From the NCBI RefSeq assembly GCF_005937185.1, contig NZ_VCNI01000001.1:492657-556656 (forward strand): a DNA stretch of 64,000 nucleotides, given 5' to 3'. The notes beneath the pieces are model-generated. The model ran no database searches. It was given only the letters and a program-made list of their open reading frames with translations, and was not told where the DNA came from. This document shows, one piece after another, positions 1 through 9,102 of this stretch. The DNA comes from Flagellimonas algicola (GTDB lineage: Bacteria > Bacteroidota > Bacteroidia > Flavobacteriales > Flavobacteriaceae). The first letter of the stretch is position 1; each line of letters begins with the position of its first letter. The translations under genes and the position numbers were made by a program.

Positions 1-1715
1 TGCCAAGTTGGAGTGGTGGAAACCTCAAAAAAACTATTGTCCTTGAACCAAGTAAATATTGGGAATATATACAAACTGGCCTGTTGAAATTGTGTCGGAT
101 CTGTGGCATCATGCAAATAATTGACAAACATCCCGGGATCCCACCTTCTTATCCAATCCATTTTTTTAGGCCTGAAGATATAATATCCACCTGGATTATG
201 TCGAATCACATTGGTTTGGCGAACAAAACCCATTCTTGGATTATAGTTGGCATCGGTGTATTCTGTTACCCATCCATAGTAGAATTTATTGGAGTCGTTG
301 CCTGCAAAAAAACGCCCTGCAAAGCCAGTTTCCCCAGTTGCCTCGTCTATGGAAGTGGTCAGGATATACTGAATATCCCATTGACTGGTGGGACGTATTT
401 GTCCATCCAGCGTGATGGTGGTATTGTTATTGCTTTCCAAATTCAGGTCATCATGTTCATTGTCCAAGCGATGCGTGACCATGACCCCAACATTGTTTTC
501 CCTGCCATAATTCCTGAGATAACGGAATACGCCAAAATTTGCCCCTGCAGAACCATCCGTTTCCCTTTGACGAACAAACAAGCCGGCCACGGCATTTTTT
601 TCGGTGCGTTGGGTAAAGCGTGCACCAACGTCAATTGGCGCTGGGATGGCATTAAAGTTACCCTGAAGTCCAATACGTCTACTAAAAAAAGGCCTTATGG
701 ATTGTTGCAATCCACCGGCCCAAATCCCTGAATTTTCCAAAAAGAACTGGCGTCGCTCCGGGAAGAAAATATTGAAACGTTCCAAGTTGTTTACGGCTCT
801 GTCCACATCGGCTTGGGCAAAATCGGTATTCACGGTTAAATCCAATACCGTCTTGGGGTTCATGGCCCATTTGACATCAAAGCCCAGCTTGGGATCGCTG
901 GTTTTGGAGGTTAGAACATCTCCCTCTTTGTTCTCATCATACTGGTACAAGGTATAGGGCTCCACCCGAATGTTGGCTGAGGGGGGAGGAACCTCAATAT
1001 CCGTCAGTTTAGCGGCATAGGTCATTCTGTAGGGGGTAAATGACTGTGGGATAGCCGGAAATGTGGACACTTCTACTTCCCTGCGGGCATAACGAACCAT
1101 GGTCATTCCCAATTCGATGGTATTCCCATTTTCCGGAAGATTGTATCGAAGCGATTTAAACGGAATCGCCATTTCCACCGTAAATCCTTGATCTGAACGT
1201 TGGGTGCGTACCCGCCAAAGGGTATTCCATCCCGTATCAAAATTGTTTCCATTGAAATTCTGGAAATCCCGTTGATTCCCATAAGGTGTTGTCTGAAAAC
1301 CTTGGGCATATTGTTTCAGGTTTTGGGGATCCAAGGCAACGCCAAAAAGATCGTTCTCACCCCAGCTAAAATCCCTACGTAAATCCTGAATCCGGATTCC
1401 TGGTATTCCCAAGGAATCCTTACAGAATGCAGATACATAAAGATTTTTGTCATCATAGAGGAATCTCACTAGGGTTTTATAGGTGACTTTACCCCCTTGC
1501 CTGGGTTCAATGCGGAAAAAATCATCCGTCAGTTTTGCATTTTCCCAATCCGGTTCATCCAACTGACCGTCAACTTGAATAGGGGATAGGGCTTTGGAAA
1601 CCGATATTTCAATGGGTTCTTCGGGGGGAGGAAAGTTCTCTGCGTTTTCTTCCTGAGCTTGGATACCATGTACACAGAGGAGCCAAGAAAAAATCAAAAT
1701 AATATGTGCTCTCAT
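1..1715 (-). CDS. DUF5916 outer-membrane-associated protein, C-terminus outside window
   Basis: Reads leftward off the window edge, so only about the first 571 residues are present. It starts with a signal peptide (MRAHIILIFSWLL...IQAQ). A CBM9-like sugar-binding-type beta sandwich follows (about residues 35-230, with VDGQLDEPDW), then a DUF5916 beta-barrel-like region containing VNTDFAQADVDRA and FFPERRQFFLEN, the usual signature of this family. DUF5916 proteins are common in Bacteroidota; their role is unsettled, though some sit beside secreted hydrolases. The ATG lies one base after the TAG of the upstream ABC permease gene, so it is the last visible gene of the leftward operon. The open frame has no stop back to base 1. 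Family call is firm; function is unknown. Confidence 0.85.
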   Translation of the reverse strand, partial: MRAHIILIFSWLLCVHGIQAQEENAENFPPPEEPIEISVSKALSPIQVDGQLDEPDWENAKLTDDFFRIEPRQGGKVTYKTLVRFLYDDKNLYVSAFCKDSLGIPGIRIQDLRRDFSWGENDLFGVALDPQNLKQYAQGFQTTPYGNQRDFQNFNGNNFDTGWNTLWRVRTQRSDQGFTVEMAIPFKSLRYNLPENGNTIELGMTMVRYARREVEVSTFPAIPQSFTPYRMTYAAKLTDIEVPPPSANIRVEPYTLYQYDENKEGDVLTSKTSDPKLGFDVKWAMNPKTVLDLTVNTDFAQADVDRAVNNLERFNIFFPERRQFFLENSGIWAGGLQQSIRPFFSRRIGLQGNFNAIPAPIDVGARFTQRTEKNAVAGLFVRQRETDGSAGANFGVFRYLRNYGRENNVGVMVTHRLDNEHDDLNLESNNNTTITLDGQIRPTSQWDIQYILTTSIDEATGETGFAGRFFAGNDSNKFYYGWVTEYTDANYNPRMGFVRQTNVIRHNPGGYYIFRPKKMDWIRRWDPGMFVNYLHDATDPTQFQQASLYIFPIFTWFKDNSFFEVSTTPTW

Positions 1716-1716
1716 A

Positions 1717-3144
1717 CTATGGGGTAATTATGTTTCTGCTGGACTGATATGCCATTCCTTTCACAAACCCCAGTCCAACCAAGCCCAATGCAATCATTGC
1801 TAGAACCAGTGTGCTTTTTGCAGTACTGTCGGATTCCAATGATACATATTCAAATACGGGGAGATTCTTGTAATCTTGACTGGAAAAGGGTTGATTGTTG
1901 TAGAGGAACGGCAGTAAATGCTGTCGCCAAGTTTCTGCAAAGGCCGTTACTTGCTTTCTATAACTTTCATAATCCCTTGTTGAAGTTCCTGCCAATGCGT
2001 TGAGTTCCTGTTGCACAATAATGGCCGGGGACAACCATTTGAGCTGTGAAATCCATTGCTGCTGATTCTGTAATTGACCCTCAAACTTTTGAATAACGGG
2101 TTGTAACTCTTCCCGCACCAATTGCTGGGATGCCATATATCGATGATAGAAACTTCGGCCCTGATTGGGATCGTTGATGGCATATTCTGGATGATCCCTT
2201 AAAAAGTTATCCAAGATTTCATCTTGTTTCTTTGTGGCTTCCGCTTTGGCATTTCTCAATTGATTGATCATCAGGGTACGGGAGGGCATAGGATAAAGGG
2301 TACTGCCCATCTGATTCAGCGTGGATGGAATCAGTAGGACAAATAGCAGCCATAACCCAATGAGGGCAATGGCATTTTTTGCGGAACTTCCTACCCAAAG
2401 GTTGACTATGAATGCCAAAGCAAACCAAAACAAAATGTACCCCGCGGTAACACCGAACACGGGCAAAAGACTTGCTATACTACGATCACTGCCATTGATA
2501 TAGAAAACGATTGTGAGAATAACACTAATCATTACAAGAATCCAAAATAGGCGTATGACCATTTTTTGCAGTACCCAGGATGCCAGCGAAATGGGCTGGG
2601 AAGCGAGTAATCTCAATGTACCACTTTCCCGTTCTGAGGACAAGACATTATAGGTAAATGCAATGATAATCAAGGGCAACAAGAAAATAATGACAAATGC
2701 CGGATCAAAACTGCCAAACAACTGTTGAACCGGATTGGTAATTTCAGTGAAATTAAGGGCTAGATCATCCCCAGAGGTTTTTGGTTTTACGTAGTGTGTA
2801 AACAAATCACTTTGCCCTGTAGAGATAAAAGCCAAATTGGAAGGATCCATGGCAGCAACACGTGGATGATAGTTTCCTACTGCCATAGGTTTGGATGGAA
2901 TAGTCCAAGGAGAGGCAGTGACCTCCATACCGCGTTCAACGGAATCCAACTGTTTTAGCATGACCTGATCAGATTCCTGTACTTCTTGATGGGCCGCCAG
3001 AATATCCGATTTTCTTTTATTCACCTTTTCGTGCCCGTTGTAAAAAGCAAAAAAGAACAGCGCAAAAAGGAGTAGGCTAAGCAATTGGATCCAACCATTT
3101 CGAAGAAGCCCTTTTAGCTCATATATAAAGTTAAACTTGTACAT
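1717..3144 (-). CDS. ABC transporter permease, DUF3526 type (second of pair)
   Basis: Membrane subunit of an ABC-2-type transporter, 475 residues. One N-terminal membrane helix (about residues 17-35) is followed by a large extracytoplasmic segment and then a cluster of hydrophobic helices around residues 155-290, another soluble loop, and a last helix near the C-terminus; this is the DUF3526/NosY-like layout. I start it at MYKFNFIYELKG (3144), two bases after the TAG of the preceding permease, rather than at an in-frame Met 54 bases upstream that would overlap that gene. The tight spacing with the ATPase and the sister permease indicates one complex of two different permeases and one ATPase. 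The substrate is not visible from sequence. Confidence 0.85.
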   Translation of the reverse strand: MYKFNFIYELKGLLRNGWIQLLSLLLFALFFFAFYNGHEKVNKRKSDILAAHQEVQESDQVMLKQLDSVERGMEVTASPWTIPSKPMAVGNYHPRVAAMDPSNLAFISTGQSDLFTHYVKPKTSGDDLALNFTEITNPVQQLFGSFDPAFVIIFLLPLIIIAFTYNVLSSERESGTLRLLASQPISLASWVLQKMVIRLFWILVMISVILTIVFYINGSDRSIASLLPVFGVTAGYILFWFALAFIVNLWVGSSAKNAIALIGLWLLFVLLIPSTLNQMGSTLYPMPSRTLMINQLRNAKAEATKKQDEILDNFLRDHPEYAINDPNQGRSFYHRYMASQQLVREELQPVIQKFEGQLQNQQQWISQLKWLSPAIIVQQELNALAGTSTRDYESYRKQVTAFAETWRQHLLPFLYNNQPFSSQDYKNLPVFEYVSLESDSTAKSTLVLAMIALGLVGLGFVKGMAYQSSRNIITP

Positions 3145-3146
3145 AG

Positions 3147-4553
3147 CTATAATTTTTTTGTGGTGAAAAATAGAAGGGAAAATGAACCTAATATCCAAGC
3201 GGATAAAATGGCGGAGTTGGAAGAATTCCTTGAAAGGATTTCGGACAGCTCAGGAGGGTCATAATCAAATGCAGGCATTTCTTTCCAAGTGGATTCATCT
3301 GCTCTGTAGCTCCATTCCCCATAGGAAGAATTTTCGGCAAAATTGCCGTTGAGGAAGGCCTGCAGGTCTACCCGATAGGTTTCTGCCGCATCAGCGAAAT
3401 CCCAGTGGGTGCTGTAATCCGTATTTGCCACAGCCATGCTCATGAATCGAGTAGGTAAAAAAGGAGATAGCACGGCAAGGTTGCGATACAATTTGGACTG
3501 TTGCTCAAATTGCGTTTTTAGATGTTTGTAATGCTTAAAATAGATTTCAGCGGTATGTTCCTCTCCTTTCTGCATTCGATAGGCATCAAAATTGAATGGA
3601 AGTTGTTCCAAGCTATCCACATTATGCTGCTTTAATACTTCATTTTCCAGCATTTTGGCTTGTTTGTTCCACGGATCATGGCCGTCAATTCCACTTTTTT
3701 GATCCTTGGTTATGCTCGCAGCAAATTCCTGTCGGGTAGGATAGGGATATTGGGATTCTGCCATATTGCTCGCAGCTTTTGGAACTGCCAAACAAGCTAA
3801 AATCCAAGCACCTAGAGACAGTACAAGCGAGATTCCCGATTTCTTCATTTTGGAGGAAATGAACAATACCAAATTGATGAAGATTATATAATAAGCTAAG
3901 TAAACAAGGAACATAACCCCCAAAGATGTCCAACTAAACACACCAAAGTCATTAAGATTGGACAGGACAATTCCGGCAACAATAAAAAGTAGTGCTACAG
4001 TGATGAAAATAGGAGTGAATATGCCCAACCACTTGCCAAAAATCAGTTTCCCGACCGGAGTCCCCTGACTTTTCAAAAGCACCAACGTACCCATTTCCTT
4101 TTCTTTGGTGAAGGCGTTGTATCCAAGAAATACAATCAACAAAGGAAGAATGAACAGGAGCACAAAATCGGGCGTCAAGTCTCCAAATCGGGCCAGTCCG
4201 GTTTGATCTGCGGCTTTGCTAAACTGGGCTTCGTTTCGTTTATGGGCCTCGAGAAAAATTGAGGTTCCGGTAAATTTATCAACTCCATGATCCACAAGGG
4301 AAAGTGGATATTTGGGCTTAAAGGCATAGGTACCATAGTGGGCCGCGGAATGCGGGTTTTTTTCTCCCTGAGCTTCCCAAATGTGGCGCTCTGCGGTTTC
4401 CGCTTCTTGATATTGTTCATTGATCGTTGTGTACTGACTCTTGCTAATCCAAGTGGCTACCGCCATCAATAACACTACAATTAAAAAGCTAATTCTGACC
4501 CTTCCATCCCGGGACAATTCTTTAAGTTCCTTTATAAATGTACTGTGTATCAT
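3147..4553 (-). CDS. ABC transporter permease, DUF3526 type (first of pair)
   Basis: A 468-residue membrane protein homologous in layout to the next gene: an N-terminal helix (ISFLIVVLLMAVATWI, near residue 22), a large soluble loop, then five or so helices between about residues 130 and 270, a second soluble loop and a C-terminal helix. The start ATG overlaps the stop of the ATPase gene by four bases (ATGA type), which points to translational coupling. Together with the ATPase and the downstream permease it would form a heteromeric ABC-2 transporter. DUF3526 permeases are often met beside outer-membrane receptors in Bacteroidota; whether they import, export or act on lipoproteins is not known to me. 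Confidence 0.85.
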   Translation of the reverse strand: MIHSTFIKELKELSRDGRVRISFLIVVLLMAVATWISKSQYTTINEQYQEAETAERHIWEAQGEKNPHSAAHYGTYAFKPKYPLSLVDHGVDKFTGTSIFLEAHKRNEAQFSKAADQTGLARFGDLTPDFVLLFILPLLIVFLGYNAFTKEKEMGTLVLLKSQGTPVGKLIFGKWLGIFTPIFITVALLFIVAGIVLSNLNDFGVFSWTSLGVMFLVYLAYYIIFINLVLFISSKMKKSGISLVLSLGAWILACLAVPKAASNMAESQYPYPTRQEFAASITKDQKSGIDGHDPWNKQAKMLENEVLKQHNVDSLEQLPFNFDAYRMQKGEEHTAEIYFKHYKHLKTQFEQQSKLYRNLAVLSPFLPTRFMSMAVANTDYSTHWDFADAAETYRVDLQAFLNGNFAENSSYGEWSYRADESTWKEMPAFDYDPPELSEILSRNSSNSAILSAWILGSFSLLFFTTKKL

Positions 4554-5266
4554 AGCACTGCCTCTTTATACTCCATCGTTTTCAAGTAGGCGTGTTCCAA
4601 ATCGCCTAAGGAAATCTCATCGGCAACAAATTCTTGTTTCAATTGACCGTTTTTCATGATACCAATATGGGTAGCAATTTCCTTTGCCCTAAAAAGGTCA
4701 TGGGTGGCCATAAGAATGGCTACGCCCTTATTTCGTAATTTTTGGAGTAACAAACCAAATTCGTTACTTGCCTTGGGGTCTAAACCTGAAGTGGGTTCAT
4801 CCAATAACAGTACACTGGCATCTTTCGCTAAAGCCAAGGCTATACCCACCTTTTGTCGCATTCCTTTGGAAAAGGTTGAAATTCGTTGGTGGAAGGCACT
4901 TGTTTGAAGCCCGGCCTCTTCCAAAAAACCCTCCAATTGGGCTTTATTCAATTGGTTTCCTCCAATACCGGAAAAGTAATCCAGATTTTCAACTGCTGAT
5001 AGGTTGGGGTATAGCATTAGGTTTTCAGGAATGTAGGCAAGATGTTTTTTAGTCTTTTTTGGGTTTTCTGAAATCGCAAGACCATTGATAAATGAGCTGC
5101 CCGAAGTAGGTTTAATAAAACCTAGTAGCAAGTTGATTGTGGTAGTTTTTCCAGCACCGTTGGCTCCCAGTAAACAATATAGATCACCAGCTTTGATATT
5201 TAAGTTGAGACTGTCCAGTACAGTAATATCACCATAAACCTTGGAGAGATTGTTGGTCGTAATCAT
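4550..5266 (-). CDS. ABC transporter ATP-binding protein
   Basis: ATPase of the ABC transporter made with the two DUF3526 permeases downstream. 238 residues when started at MITTNNLSKVYGD; a longer in-frame start at 5305 adds 13 residues that do not fit the family. Visible motifs: Walker A GANGAGKT (34-41), signature FSKGMRQK (132-139), Walker B VLLLDEP (about 152-158), D-loop SGLD, and H-loop histidine (MATHD, about 189). This is the CcmA/NosF-like branch. It follows a 108-base gap, the largest inside this operon, which contains a 16-bp palindrome and a pair of 11-bp direct repeats and might hold an internal control point. Confidence 0.92.
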   Translation of the reverse strand: MITTNNLSKVYGDITVLDSLNLNIKAGDLYCLLGANGAGKTTTINLLLGFIKPTSGSSFINGLAISENPKKTKKHLAYIPENLMLYPNLSAVENLDYFSGIGGNQLNKAQLEGFLEEAGLQTSAFHQRISTFSKGMRQKVGIALALAKDASVLLLDEPTSGLDPKASNEFGLLLQKLRNKGVAILMATHDLFRAKEIATHIGIMKNGQLKQEFVADEISLGDLEHAYLKTMEYKEAVL

Positions 5267-5283
5267 TTTGAGTTGTTTTTTGA

Positions 5284-5367
5284 TTTGAAGTGTATATGCA
5301 GTCACACCCTTAAAATCCTTATTGATTTTGAAGTGTAAAGGAGTATGGCCAAATCCCTTAAGGGATT
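5284..5367. promoter_or_regulatory. Palindrome and direct repeats in intra-operon gap
   Basis: Between the 113-residue peptide gene and the ABC ATPase gene lies a perfect 16-bp palindrome, AATCCCTTAAGGGATT (5352-5367), without loop or T-run, so it looks like a protein-binding site and not a terminator. The same gap holds TTTGAAGTGTA twice (5284-5294 and 5327-5337), 43 bases apart, about four helical turns. I found no clear TAnnTTTG promoter element on the minus strand here. What binds is unknown. Confidence 0.45.
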
Positions 5368-5374
5368 GGTGTAT

Positions 5375-5716
5375 TTATATAACTGAGGAGAATTGGGAGG
5401 GAGGACCTCGTCTATAGTGGATATTATACCCAACAATTGAAGTGAGTTGCTCCTCGGATTCCTGTATCAAAAAGAAAACAGGAGCAGGGTTGGAGCAGTG
5501 GAATTCAGCAAGCTGAACTGCGGGTTGTGTGGTTAATTTAGCGCATAGGTCGCATGGATCGTTTTCGCTAACAATCCATTCATTACCATCAAGATGGTCC
5601 AGGGCATTTTCACTCGCATGCATAATCAACATATGGTAAACACCAAACAGTTGCTGTACGCACAGTACAGCAACCATTAAAGTGCAAATTACCTTATGTC
5701 TGAATCTTTTATACAT
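5375..5716 (-). CDS. Small membrane/secreted peptide with CxLC motif
   Basis: 113 residues. An N-terminal hydrophobic helix or signal peptide (CTLMVAVLCVQQLFG, about 11-25) is followed by a His-containing stretch (YHMLIMH), then DPCDLCAK with a CxxC pair, a further Cys (FHCSN), and a C-terminal tail with RRGPPSQF. The layout (helix, His, CxLC, proline-rich end) matches the small peptide that heads this operon, and resembles the proteobacterial DUF2946-type peptides that accompany metal-responsive receptors. A metal-handling role is inference from motif and context: TonB receptor and lipoprotein upstream, ABC transporter downstream. Confidence 0.7.
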   Translation of the reverse strand: MYKRFRHKVICTLMVAVLCVQQLFGVYHMLIMHASENALDHLDGNEWIVSENDPCDLCAKLTTQPAVQLAEFHCSNPAPVFFLIQESEEQLTSIVGYNIHYRRGPPSQFSSVI

Positions 5717-5759
5717 GAAATGAAAAGTTCGGTTTGTGCTTTAAATTTGGGGCAATACC

Positions 5760-6314
5760 TTATTCTACTGTTAAACTAAAGGTTTGCGTAATATCGGTTT
5801 CTCCACCAGCATCAGACAAAGTACCGTTATTTGGTTTTTTAGGCTCGTGTCGCAAAGTCACGGCCAAGGTTGCCGAACCTGCAGCTCCTGTTGTTAGGGA
5901 AAATTCAATCCCAACAGGGTTGCCGTCCCCGTCTTCATCCGAATATGTCACTGTGTCAATGCTACCTGTGGTTACAAAGAAAAATTGATGCTCATCGTCT
6001 TCCTCCGCCACTTCTTCGGTGATATCTTCAGCCGGAGTTTCGGTTTCATTCAAAAGTTCAATAGAACCATTGTAGGTAGTGCTTGCTGCCAAGTTTCCTG
6101 AAATCGTGATTACGGGTGCGTTTGGACCATCGCCATCCAAATCCTGGGATTTTAGTTCTATTGCAGTACCACCACCATCTGGGGTAAGGGTTACCGTCAT
6201 GGTAGTGATGGTTTCCTCTTCGTTGATTTCCTCTGGAGAGTTATCATCACTTGAGCATGATGCTAAAAAACTTCCAGCTAGGATTGCCATTGATAAAAAT
6301 TTGATTGTTTTCAT
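5760..6314 (-). CDS. Lipoprotein of the type usually found beside a TonB-dependent receptor
   Basis: 184-residue lipoprotein: signal MKTIKFLSMAILAGSFLASC with the lipobox Cys near residue 20, then an acidic spacer. The mature part contains TLTPDGGGTAIELKSQDLDG, an acidic EEDDEHQFFF stretch and YSDEDGDGNPVG, all features of a flavobacterial family that databases tend to label 'type 1 periplasmic binding fold superfamily'; I think that label says little about function. Thirteen bases separate it from the TonB-dependent receptor stop, so they are co-transcribed. The Asp/Glu/His-rich segments would suit divalent metal binding at the outer membrane surface, but that is inference. Confidence 0.8.
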   Translation of the reverse strand: MKTIKFLSMAILAGSFLASCSSDDNSPEEINEEETITTMTVTLTPDGGGTAIELKSQDLDGDGPNAPVITISGNLAASTTYNGSIELLNETETPAEDITEEVAEEDDEHQFFFVTTGSIDTVTYSDEDGDGNPVGIEFSLTTGAAGSATLAVTLRHEPKKPNNGTLSDAGGETDITQTFSLTVE

Positions 6315-6326
6315 GTAATAAAGGAT

Positions 6327-8726
6327 TTAATAATTAAATTTTAATTGAATCAAAATGTTTCTCCCTAAATCGTCTGCGAAAAACCTTTGGCGATTTAGAT
6401 AGTCTCTATAATTGGTATTCAATAGGTTATTGACCACCAAAGAGGTAGTTATTTTTTTATTTCCAGCCCATGGAAATTCCATTTGTGAGCGCAAGCCCAG
6501 TAGGTGATAGGCATCTGGGGCCGTGTTTATTTCGAGCAATACTTCTTGTTGTTGCTCCGGGGAAAAGACCATAATGTTGTCTGGTGTCTCATTTTGTCTA
6601 AAAACATATTGACTTTCCAGGGAAACACTGAAATTTTTCCATTGAGGTACGCTGTATGTGATTTGATTGCGAAAATTGGCTGCTGGAATATTGATCAAAG
6701 CTGAATTGTTGTCCGTTTCTTGCCCTTTGACCAAAGAGAATTGATGGTCTGTTTTCCAGTATTTCGTCCAATTGGCGTAAGCCGAGAAATCCAGTCCAAG
6801 GAGCCTGGCATCGGTCTGGCGGTATTCCCAAACAGGAAAAGCACCTCTTATGGTGAACTCCACACCAGATGGTTCCAGAAGTAAGAAGTTTTGTACCCAA
6901 TTGGCAAAGGGTTCCACGGAATATCCCCAATGGTTAAAATCCTGCTCAAAGGAAGCAGTGAACTTGTGTGAGGTCTCGCTATCTACCCTTAAATCCCCCA
7001 GCTCAATTCGAGCAGCGGAATGATGTAGGCCGTCACTGAATAACTCCGAAGGATTGGGCGCTCTTTGGGCCAAGGCATAATTGAATTTTAACGTCTCTTC
7101 ACCCTCCCATTGATATTTTCCACCGACGGTGGCCGAAATGTTATGATAGTCAAATACCGGATTGACCAATATTGAGGTTCCTAAATCCTCTACAATTAAA
7201 TCTTGAAACTCGGTGTCATATCCTCGTTCGTTCCATCTGGAGGTTTGATAAAACTTTTGGGCGTCTATTCTGGTGAAATCGTAACGAACTCCACCTTCCA
7301 GCAATAATTGATCTGTGATTTGGATTTCTCCTAGGGCAAAAGCTCCTAGATCAAACTTCTCGTAATCTGGAATTAACCTACGAACCCCGGTGGCAGGATT
7401 CGGGAAATTTTCCTGATAACGACCCAACAGCCCTACATGCATTTGATGATCTTCCTTGGCGTCCCATTTAAAATCAGTGGATAGGGTATGGGTGGTCAAT
7501 TCCAAATCTATGGAAGCCCGGCCGTCCAGCTCTCCCCGCCGAACATCAAATTCGAATCTTCGATTGCTTTGAAAATCATATTGAAAATTCCATTTACCAA
7601 GTCCTTCAAAACGCTTGTAAAAATGCAACTTGGCTAAATGATGTTTTACTTCTTGTCTTGGGTTTTGCAGGTCATAGGTAAACGAACGGATAATCTCTGG
7701 TTGTCCGTTATTTATGCTACGAATCAGGTCATCTACGTTTCCAATATGAGAGGCCCGTAAAACTGCAATTTCGGAAGAAAAATAGGCATATCTTACATCC
7801 CACCCCCAAGTAAACAACCGTTTTCCAAACCTAAGTGAGGTGCCCAATTCCTGTATTCCAGTATTGGAGAGGATATAATCTGGAGCCTCCAAATCCCCAA
7901 GTCGTTTGTAGGAGCCTTGAACCTTGGCGAACCACCCTGATCCAAAAGCTTTTGTCAATTCGGAGGTTAATGTGCCTCCTCTACCGTTGGTGTTGCCACT
8001 AATCAGGGTTTTGCCAAAAATGGTGTCTTTTACTGGAATTTTGGCTTGCTCCAAGACAATTGTACCTCCAATGGCGTCACCGCCATACTGAAGGGCAGAA
8101 GCTCCCTTTATAACGGAAACAGCTCCAGCTGTATTTATATCGATATTGGGTGCATGCTCATCTCCCCATTCCATATCTTGCATGCGTACGCCATCATTAA
8201 GTATTAAAACACGACTACCGTTTAAACCGTGAATAGAAGGTTTTACAATGTTGGCGCCTGTATTCAAGGAGGAAACACCTCCTAATTCCCTTAAGGCGTC
8301 ACCTAAGGTTCCAGAACTGTACAGTTCCAAGGTCGGAAGTTTCAATTTTTCCTCGGATGCTGAGTTGGTCTTGTCGTTAATGGCTTCCCCAACCACATCC
8401 ACTTCATCCAATTCTTCCAAATGGTGTTCCAGTTTGATGTCAATTGTGGTATCCTCTTGGACAACTATATTCATCAAAATAGTATTGCACTCTGGATGGG
8501 ATACCTCCAATTCATAATTCCCAACGCAAATGGAAGAAATTAGAAAACTCCCACCAGCATCGGTTTCTACCGTATGTGTAGTTCCAACAATCAAGAGGGT
8601 TGCATTTTCCAAGGGTAATTTGCTATGGTAATCCGTTACTTTACCGGTAATGGTATTGTCGCAATTCTGCGATAGGCCCCAAAATGGGAATACTATCATC
8701 AGTGTAATGAAAAGCTTTGCTTTCAT
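6327..8726 (-). CDS. TonB-dependent outer-membrane receptor, metal type
   Basis: 799-residue receptor: signal peptide (to about residue 20, GLSQ), a carboxypeptidase-regulatory-like beta domain (about 25-105), a plug (about 130-235, with SIHGLNGSRVLILNDGVRM and GASALQYGGDAIGGTIV) and a 22-strand-type barrel ending in ILIQLKFNY, the aromatic C-terminus expected for BAM insertion. It has no SusD partner next to it, so a glycan role is unlikely. The plug pattern and the small CxxC peptides on both sides recall ZnuD-like zinc receptors and copper receptors. I therefore favour uptake of a metal or metal chelate, energised by TonB. Exact ligand cannot be read from the sequence. Confidence 0.88.
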   Translation of the reverse strand: MKAKLFITLMIVFPFWGLSQNCDNTITGKVTDYHSKLPLENATLLIVGTTHTVETDAGGSFLISSICVGNYELEVSHPECNTILMNIVVQEDTTIDIKLEHHLEELDEVDVVGEAINDKTNSASEEKLKLPTLELYSSGTLGDALRELGGVSSLNTGANIVKPSIHGLNGSRVLILNDGVRMQDMEWGDEHAPNIDINTAGAVSVIKGASALQYGGDAIGGTIVLEQAKIPVKDTIFGKTLISGNTNGRGGTLTSELTKAFGSGWFAKVQGSYKRLGDLEAPDYILSNTGIQELGTSLRFGKRLFTWGWDVRYAYFSSEIAVLRASHIGNVDDLIRSINNGQPEIIRSFTYDLQNPRQEVKHHLAKLHFYKRFEGLGKWNFQYDFQSNRRFEFDVRRGELDGRASIDLELTTHTLSTDFKWDAKEDHQMHVGLLGRYQENFPNPATGVRRLIPDYEKFDLGAFALGEIQITDQLLLEGGVRYDFTRIDAQKFYQTSRWNERGYDTEFQDLIVEDLGTSILVNPVFDYHNISATVGGKYQWEGEETLKFNYALAQRAPNPSELFSDGLHHSAARIELGDLRVDSETSHKFTASFEQDFNHWGYSVEPFANWVQNFLLLEPSGVEFTIRGAFPVWEYRQTDARLLGLDFSAYANWTKYWKTDHQFSLVKGQETDNNSALINIPAANFRNQITYSVPQWKNFSVSLESQYVFRQNETPDNIMVFSPEQQQEVLLEINTAPDAYHLLGLRSQMEFPWAGNKKITTSLVVNNLLNTNYRDYLNRQRFFADDLGRNILIQLKFNY

Positions 8727-8792
8727 TCAAAAATCAGTATGTATTAAATTGATTTACAGACGTTATACTGCCTGTTAAAAGTGTTCCGGGTA

Positions 8793-9095
8793 TTAAGACA
8801 AGGAACGGGGAGGGGGCCGGGAAAATAGGGAGTTGGGAACCGTGGTAACGGTTGTAGGTTGCGAATAAGTTGTTGTTACTACCCGCGTTGGTTCATCCAA
8901 TAGCATTGGCGCAAAATCATTTTGGGCAAAATCCAAATCTGCTTGTTGAGCTTCAATGGCCATTTCGCACAAATAACAATGATCCATACCATCCGCATCG
9001 GATCCTTGATGGGTGTATACATGCAAGGCAGATACCTTAATCAACATTAAGGCACCAAAAAGAATAAATGCTATGATATTTTTAGCCTTCGCCAT
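8793..9095 (-). CDS. Small membrane peptide with HCYLC motif, first gene of metal-type operon
   Basis: About 100 residues. N-terminal hydrophobic helix (NIIAFILFGALMLIKVSA), then HVYTHQG and MDHCYLCEMA (His-rich with CxxC), then a Thr/Val-rich stretch and a C-terminus SRPPPRSLS. It shares this order of parts with the 113-residue peptide three genes downstream though the sequences are quite different. I start it at ATG 9095; a TTG codon directly upstream (9098) adds one residue. A TAGATTTG promoter element ends eight bases before the ATG, so the mRNA is nearly leaderless. Likely metal-linked by context; no function established. Confidence 0.7.
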   Translation of the reverse strand: MAKAKNIIAFILFGALMLIKVSALHVYTHQGSDADGMDHCYLCEMAIEAQQADLDFAQNDFAPMLLDEPTRVVTTTYSQPTTVTTVPNSLFSRPPPRSLS

Positions 9096-9102
9096 CAACT
9101 TA

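Noticed and set aside
84..731. 215-codon open frame on the plus strand
   Set aside because: It lies wholly opposite the DUF5916 gene, whose signal peptide and family motifs are clear; the plus-strand product has no recognisable features.
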